From the NCBI GenBank assembly GCA_022266195.1, contig WHVY01000001.1, positions 19,902,001 to 19,966,000 of the forward strand: a stretch of DNA of 64,000 nt. The letters run 5' to 3'. This DNA is from Tetranychus cinnabarinus (Eukaryota > Arthropoda > Arachnida > Trombidiformes > Tetranychidae). The notes under the pieces were generated by a model. The model saw nothing but the letters and a program-made list of their open reading frames with translations. It did not search any database and had not been told where the DNA came from. This document shows positions 60,089-64,000 of the stretch, one piece after another. The position numbers and the translations under genes were made by a program. Positions within the stretch are counted from its first letter, which is position 1. The number at the start of each line of letters is the position of its first letter.

Positions 60089-61204
60089 ATGGCTTCTAAG
60101 GAAAAGGTTGCAATTATTGGAAGGTAAGTAAAAACAGTTCTATTACAGTAATATTAACACAATAACAATTGTTTATCTTGCCCGTTAATAACAAATAAAC
60201 TTTATTCTTATTCAATATTCAGTGGTCTGATTGGACAAAGCTGGGCAATGATTTTCGTCTCTGCTGGCTATCGTGTTCAAATGTATGATAATCAACCGGA
60301 GAAAGTCATCACTGCCATCAAATCAATCGTTGATCAATTAAATAACTTGGAATCAAAGAAACTTCTTCGTGGTAATTTATCAGCCTCAGAACAAGCTGCA
60401 TTGATCAGTGGAGCAACAACAATGTCTGAGGTCTTGCAAGACGTTTTTTGGGTTCAAGTAAGTATCAAATTTGACCTTTACGAATTGGATTACGACCTTT
60501 AATTCTGAATGTTAAAACCTTATTGATTCAGCTTGAAAAGCTCAGAATTAGAGTTGAAATCAAACTTGAAATTGAAATGGCGACAATATGTTATGGAAAT
60601 ATAATTTCCGATATAAAATATCCTCAACATTAATTATTTGTCTAATTTTTCATTCTATTTTACAGGAATGTGTTTTTGAAGATGTTGCTTTGAAACAGAA
60701 AGTGTTCAAACATATCGATAGTATGCTCAAATGTGACCCCATCCTGTGCAGCTCAACCAGTTTCATACCTCCATCTCAATTTATGGGACACATTAGACAT
60801 CGATCATCTGCTCTTGTTAATCACCCTGTCAATCCACCTTATTTTGCTCCATTGACTGAATTGGTTCCCTCACCATGGACTAAACCAGAAATAGTCACTA
60901 GAGCAAAGGCTATTTTAACCGAAGTTGGTCAAAAGCCGATTGTGGTTAAGAAAGAGGTTCCTGGCTTCATTATTAATCGTATTCAAGATGCCATTTTTGC
61001 TGAGGCTTATCGATTAATTGAAGATGATGTGGTTAGTGTCGAAGATTTAGATTCAAGCCAGTCAAGAAGATAGAAGGACCAACAGCTAAAAAAATCATCG
61101 AGGCGATGAATAAGAAAGTGCCTATGGAAACCTTGAATGAAAGACGAAAATGGCGTGATGAAATGATGATTAAACTGTCTCAGATAAAAAAGTCCTCTCA
61201 ATAA
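60089..61204 (+). pseudogene. Broken CRYL1 duplicate (133-bp deletion, frameshift)
   Basis: Exons at 60089-60123, 60223-60457 and from 60666 match the intact gene, including splice sites. After VSVEDLD the sequence jumps over the part corresponding to 42,421-42,553 of the intact copy. The loss is 133 bp, with a 2-base microhomology (AT) at the join. The frame shifts, adds six foreign residues and stops at 61,071-61,073. The lost part includes the GLGMRYAFTGPWETAHLNA motif needed for the dehydrogenase fold. Downstream sequence survives to the old stop at 61,202-61,204 with changes such as Glu to Lys. The Rossmann half is intact, so a stable truncated NAD-binding protein is conceivable, but a pseudogene is the simpler reading. 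Confidence 0.88.
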
Positions 61205-61325
61205 TCGGTTGATACCGAAATCGGCACTGGAAATAAACAAAAAATTTCAATTTTTAGATTTAGCTGCACTATTACAATACAATATTGCAAGTAATAATTT
61301 TACATTCCTTATGATGTAACTTAAA

Positions 61326-63794
61326 AATAGAGCTAGTAAATGGAATGTGAATAGTCTAGACAAAACTAACTGAATAAACTTCAAAGATATTCAGCGAGCA
61401 ATGGATTGGCCAAGGATCTAGTGTGATGGATTTTTTGTTATTATATTATTATAATACATATATGTATTATTAATATTATGGAGGATCCTCTGTGTAACAT
61501 TTTTATGCTCAATTTTGAAGACGAAAAAAACTAAGCTTTATCTGCATTGTTATGACTTTTAACCGAGGTAATATAACTCTACTTCTGGACAATACTGGCT
61601 GTCCAAGATACAGTAGGGTTACATTTTAATTTGATAGTTTATTGTTAGCATTACCTATTGGATCAAGCAGTTTAGAGTAATTTCGATGTAATTTAATCCA
61701 AATAGTCAAAAATTTAGTCAAGACGAAAGTGAAATCAGTGAATCAACTTTACTAGAAGATGGATTTTCCTGAAGAACTGATCTCCTAAAAATTGAAAGTC
61801 TTTCAATTTCAACATTTTTAAAGATTTCAATCAAATTGAAAACTTCATTCAATTATCTAAATACAGTCACTCATGCTATTTACGCAGAATTTTACCGCAA
61901 AATAGCCTTTTATCTTTCTCTAATCGTACTTCCATCAAATATTCACAGTAAAATTGTCCACTTTATTTGATCTTCTTATCACCCAAGCTGTCAGTTGTTT
62001 TACAATGTGAGTTTACCTCAACAGCTTTTAATGTTTACTCTAAGGCCTATGTTGATTCAGCTTACACCCAAACTGCAGTTTCTGGAGGTTGATTGTAACC
62101 CAACTTAACTGACTAATTTACTTTCATTTTGATGATCAACAATTTACGGACTTTATTGTACAGTTTGTTATTATTTATAAATGTAAGGGCTACATTTATT
62201 AATGATATGTATCACTGGAGAGGCACTTAAACTGGAAAGTTACTTTGAAGGTTCAACTGATTTTGAAAACAATCTGATTTCAATTTGGGCCAATTGACAT
62301 AAAATCCTGCTGTTTCTAATTGTCTTTCCAGAATTAAGGCTTTTTGCCAAAAATGAACCCTAAATTTGGGCTTCACGGAGTCTCATCATCATCATTCATT
62401 GTTGTTCATCTTCTCACTCGATTGTTTGAAAATTTAGGTTTATATTTACTATTGTGCTTAATGTTAACATACATATAGCATCATTGAACTCATCATCATC
62501 ATCACCATCAACACCATCATTATACTAATTGCAAATGATCATCATTTTCTTGGCTGATTAACATTTAACGATAACATAATACAATTTACTGAAGAGCAAA
62601 GAAAAAAAACAGATTCAGAAAAAAGTCTCAAATGATTAGGCTATTTTTTATGCGTTGATTCACCTTATTGTTGAAATACCAATGAGCTTATTGACAAACT
62701 GGATCCATTAATTTCACGGCGAATCAGTTTTAATTTAACCTTACCTTTTAAATCACTTTCATTTCAATGAAAATAGTCATCAATCTCCAATCATTATCCA
62801 TTATCGTTATTGGTATCATTCATACCATCATCATTACCATCAAGTTACACTAACCTGCAATTTATTAATCATCAGCAATTTGCCTTATTTTTAAATACTT
62901 TTTACTTTAATATATTAACATACATTTGTATAAGCAAAAATCAAAAAAACAAACAAACTGATTTAAATTGCCAATCAATTTGTCGAAAGACGCTTTTTTG
63001 TTATTTAAATAAAGCTTGAATAACATAATGCATAAGCTAGTTATGATCAAGACTGGATTTGATTCAATATTTTCATTTAATTTACTGAATTTTTCAATTA
63101 TTTTGTTTTGCTGTTTATTTTTTGTCTGTTGGCAAAAAAAGATTTGATAATTGTCAAAAGGCAACTTGTTTACAATCAATCAATTACAGGAAAGCTGAGA
63201 TACAATTGAAAATGATTGGAAAATTACAAAAAATTTATTGTTTTTTTGCATCAAAGTGTATTACAATTGATTGATGAGTATTTGCAAGATGATTTAAAGA
63301 TTACGAATGATCGAAATTAATGATCAAAGTGAACGATTAAAAATTGGGTAAAAAAATGTTTGCATGTTTAAGTATAAAATGGATGAAAGGGAAAAGTGTA
63401 TAAAAATTGAAAAAAAGGTGAAACATGAAAAGTCTCTATAGATACAATTGTTTTGAAAAAATACAAACAATTGTAACTATGTTGAATCAGGCTCATTGAG
63501 AATAGCTGGGTTTGCCTTGAATCGATATGTTTTTTCCTTGATTCTGGTTCGCTGGATAAGTTATTCAACGCATCTTCCAATTATGTTTAAGCTCAGACAA
63601 GATCGATCGATAAACAGATCATCTGAATACTCAAATGATCCGAAAAAGGCCAAAAAATGAGTTAGTCCATAAGCCTTGAGTAATGGTATGAGAAACGTAC
63701 TCGATGATGTTGGTGTGAAAAATGGTGATAATGAATTGAATATTTAAAATTGATGATGATGGTGGGGTGATGATAGAGATTAAGATACAAATGA
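61326..63794. other. Intergenic region, no gene recognised
   Basis: AT-rich sequence with CAT/ATC microsatellites (around 62,390 and 62,490-62,520) and an AATACATATATGTATT palindrome near 61,455. Short frames here lack family resemblance. The right end may include the 3' UTR of the partial minus-strand gene at the window edge. Confidence 0.5.
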
Positions 63795-63998
63795 TTATGT
63801 ACTGTAGCTGAACTGCTCGCTGACGGAGATTTGATCGAGATATTTGCCCAACAGGTAAGCTAAAAGTGAATAAATTAGTGAACCAATTATGACGGTAATC
63901 AGATCTTCGGCAACTTGATGTTTCTCCAATTTTTCACCGCCAACAAGGACAAGGATTCCTGCCAGTGAGGCAATGATACAAATTATTACAATAACAAT
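63795..63998 (-). CDS. C-terminal end of an unidentified membrane protein (partial)
   Basis: A 67-codon open frame with stop TAA at 63,795-63,797 runs into the right edge of the window. It encodes two hydrophobic segments: VIICIIASLAGILVLVGG, then TVIIGSLIYSLLAYLLG. They are separated by a charged stretch (EKLEKHQVAED), and the end is KYLDQISVSEQFSYST. Two membrane helices with a short loop are clear. I cannot name the family. The upstream exons lie outside the window. Confidence 0.5.
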   Translation of the reverse strand: MVIVIICIIASLAGILVLVGGEKLEKHQVAEDLITVIIGSLIYSLLAYLLGKYLDQISVSEQFSYST

Positions 63999-64000
63999 GA

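Larger units (their letters stand above)
59250..61325 (+). repeat. Segmental duplication, copy 2 (broken CRYL1 and flanks)
   Basis: Homologous to 40,838-42,805 in the same orientation. Exons are almost identical to copy 1, whereas introns and flanks have more small indels. It carries a 330-bp insertion at 59,697-60,026 and a 133-bp deletion in exon 3. Confidence 0.9.

Noticed and set aside
1..64000. CRISPR arrays, bacterial operons or viral genes
   Set aside because: No regularly spaced short repeats, no bacterial-type gene packing and no viral protein signatures were seen.

Overview
This window looks like nuclear DNA from an arthropod, most likely an acariform (spider-mite-like) mite. The DNA is strongly AT-rich. 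The genes have introns with ordinary GT-AG borders, and the orthologues are of animal type. There is a single-exon DEG/ENaC channel gene of the divergent kind that is greatly expanded in spider mites. The mite assignment is an inference from gene content; no marker gene names the species.

Layout. Bases 1-28,990 are gene-poor. The only convincing gene there is a minus-strand four-finger C2H2 transcription factor resembling Drosophila klumpfuss (13,348-14,808). The rest is AT-rich DNA with CAT/GAT and CTT microsatellites. It also has a marked excess of the hexamer AGGTAA/TTACCT, densest at 5.5-11.9 kb. A tandem repeat element lies at 24.75-26.06 kb. From 28.99 to 40.1 kb there is a housekeeping block: eIF3i (minus) and GOLPH3 (plus) diverge from a promoter region that holds two abutting TATCGATA boxes. 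They are followed by a SWI/SNF core subunit gene (SMARCC/moira, plus) and RPAP2 (minus).

From 40.8 to 61.3 kb the window is shaped by duplication and repeats. An intact lambda-crystallin / L-gulonate dehydrogenase gene (CRYL1, 41.4-42.7 kb) has a near-identical second copy at 60.1-61.2 kb. The second copy carries a 133-bp frameshifting deletion, and a 330-bp MITE sits in its 5' region. Between the copies are an ADAM-like transmembrane protein with no protease motif (minus), a roughly 1.2-kb inverted repeat built from the same tandem element seen at 25 kb, the DEG/ENaC gene lodged inside that array, a stomatin/MEC-2-like gene (plus) and a nine-exon CD36/SCARB receptor gene (minus). The last 200 bases hold the C-terminal end of an unidentified minus-strand membrane protein.

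How the genes may work together. eIF3i (translation), GOLPH3 (Golgi), SMARCC (chromatin) and RPAP2 (Pol II CTD phosphatase) are unrelated housekeeping genes sharing a compact block. The DEG/ENaC and stomatin genes are neighbours, and in animals proteins of these two families act in one channel complex, so their proximity is suggestive. I found no wholly new biochemical system. The most unusual items are the AGGTAA-dense desert, the repeat-embedded ENaC gene, the SMARCC gene with no visible N-terminal module and a frameshifted higher-order repeat tail, and the protease-dead ADAM-like protein.
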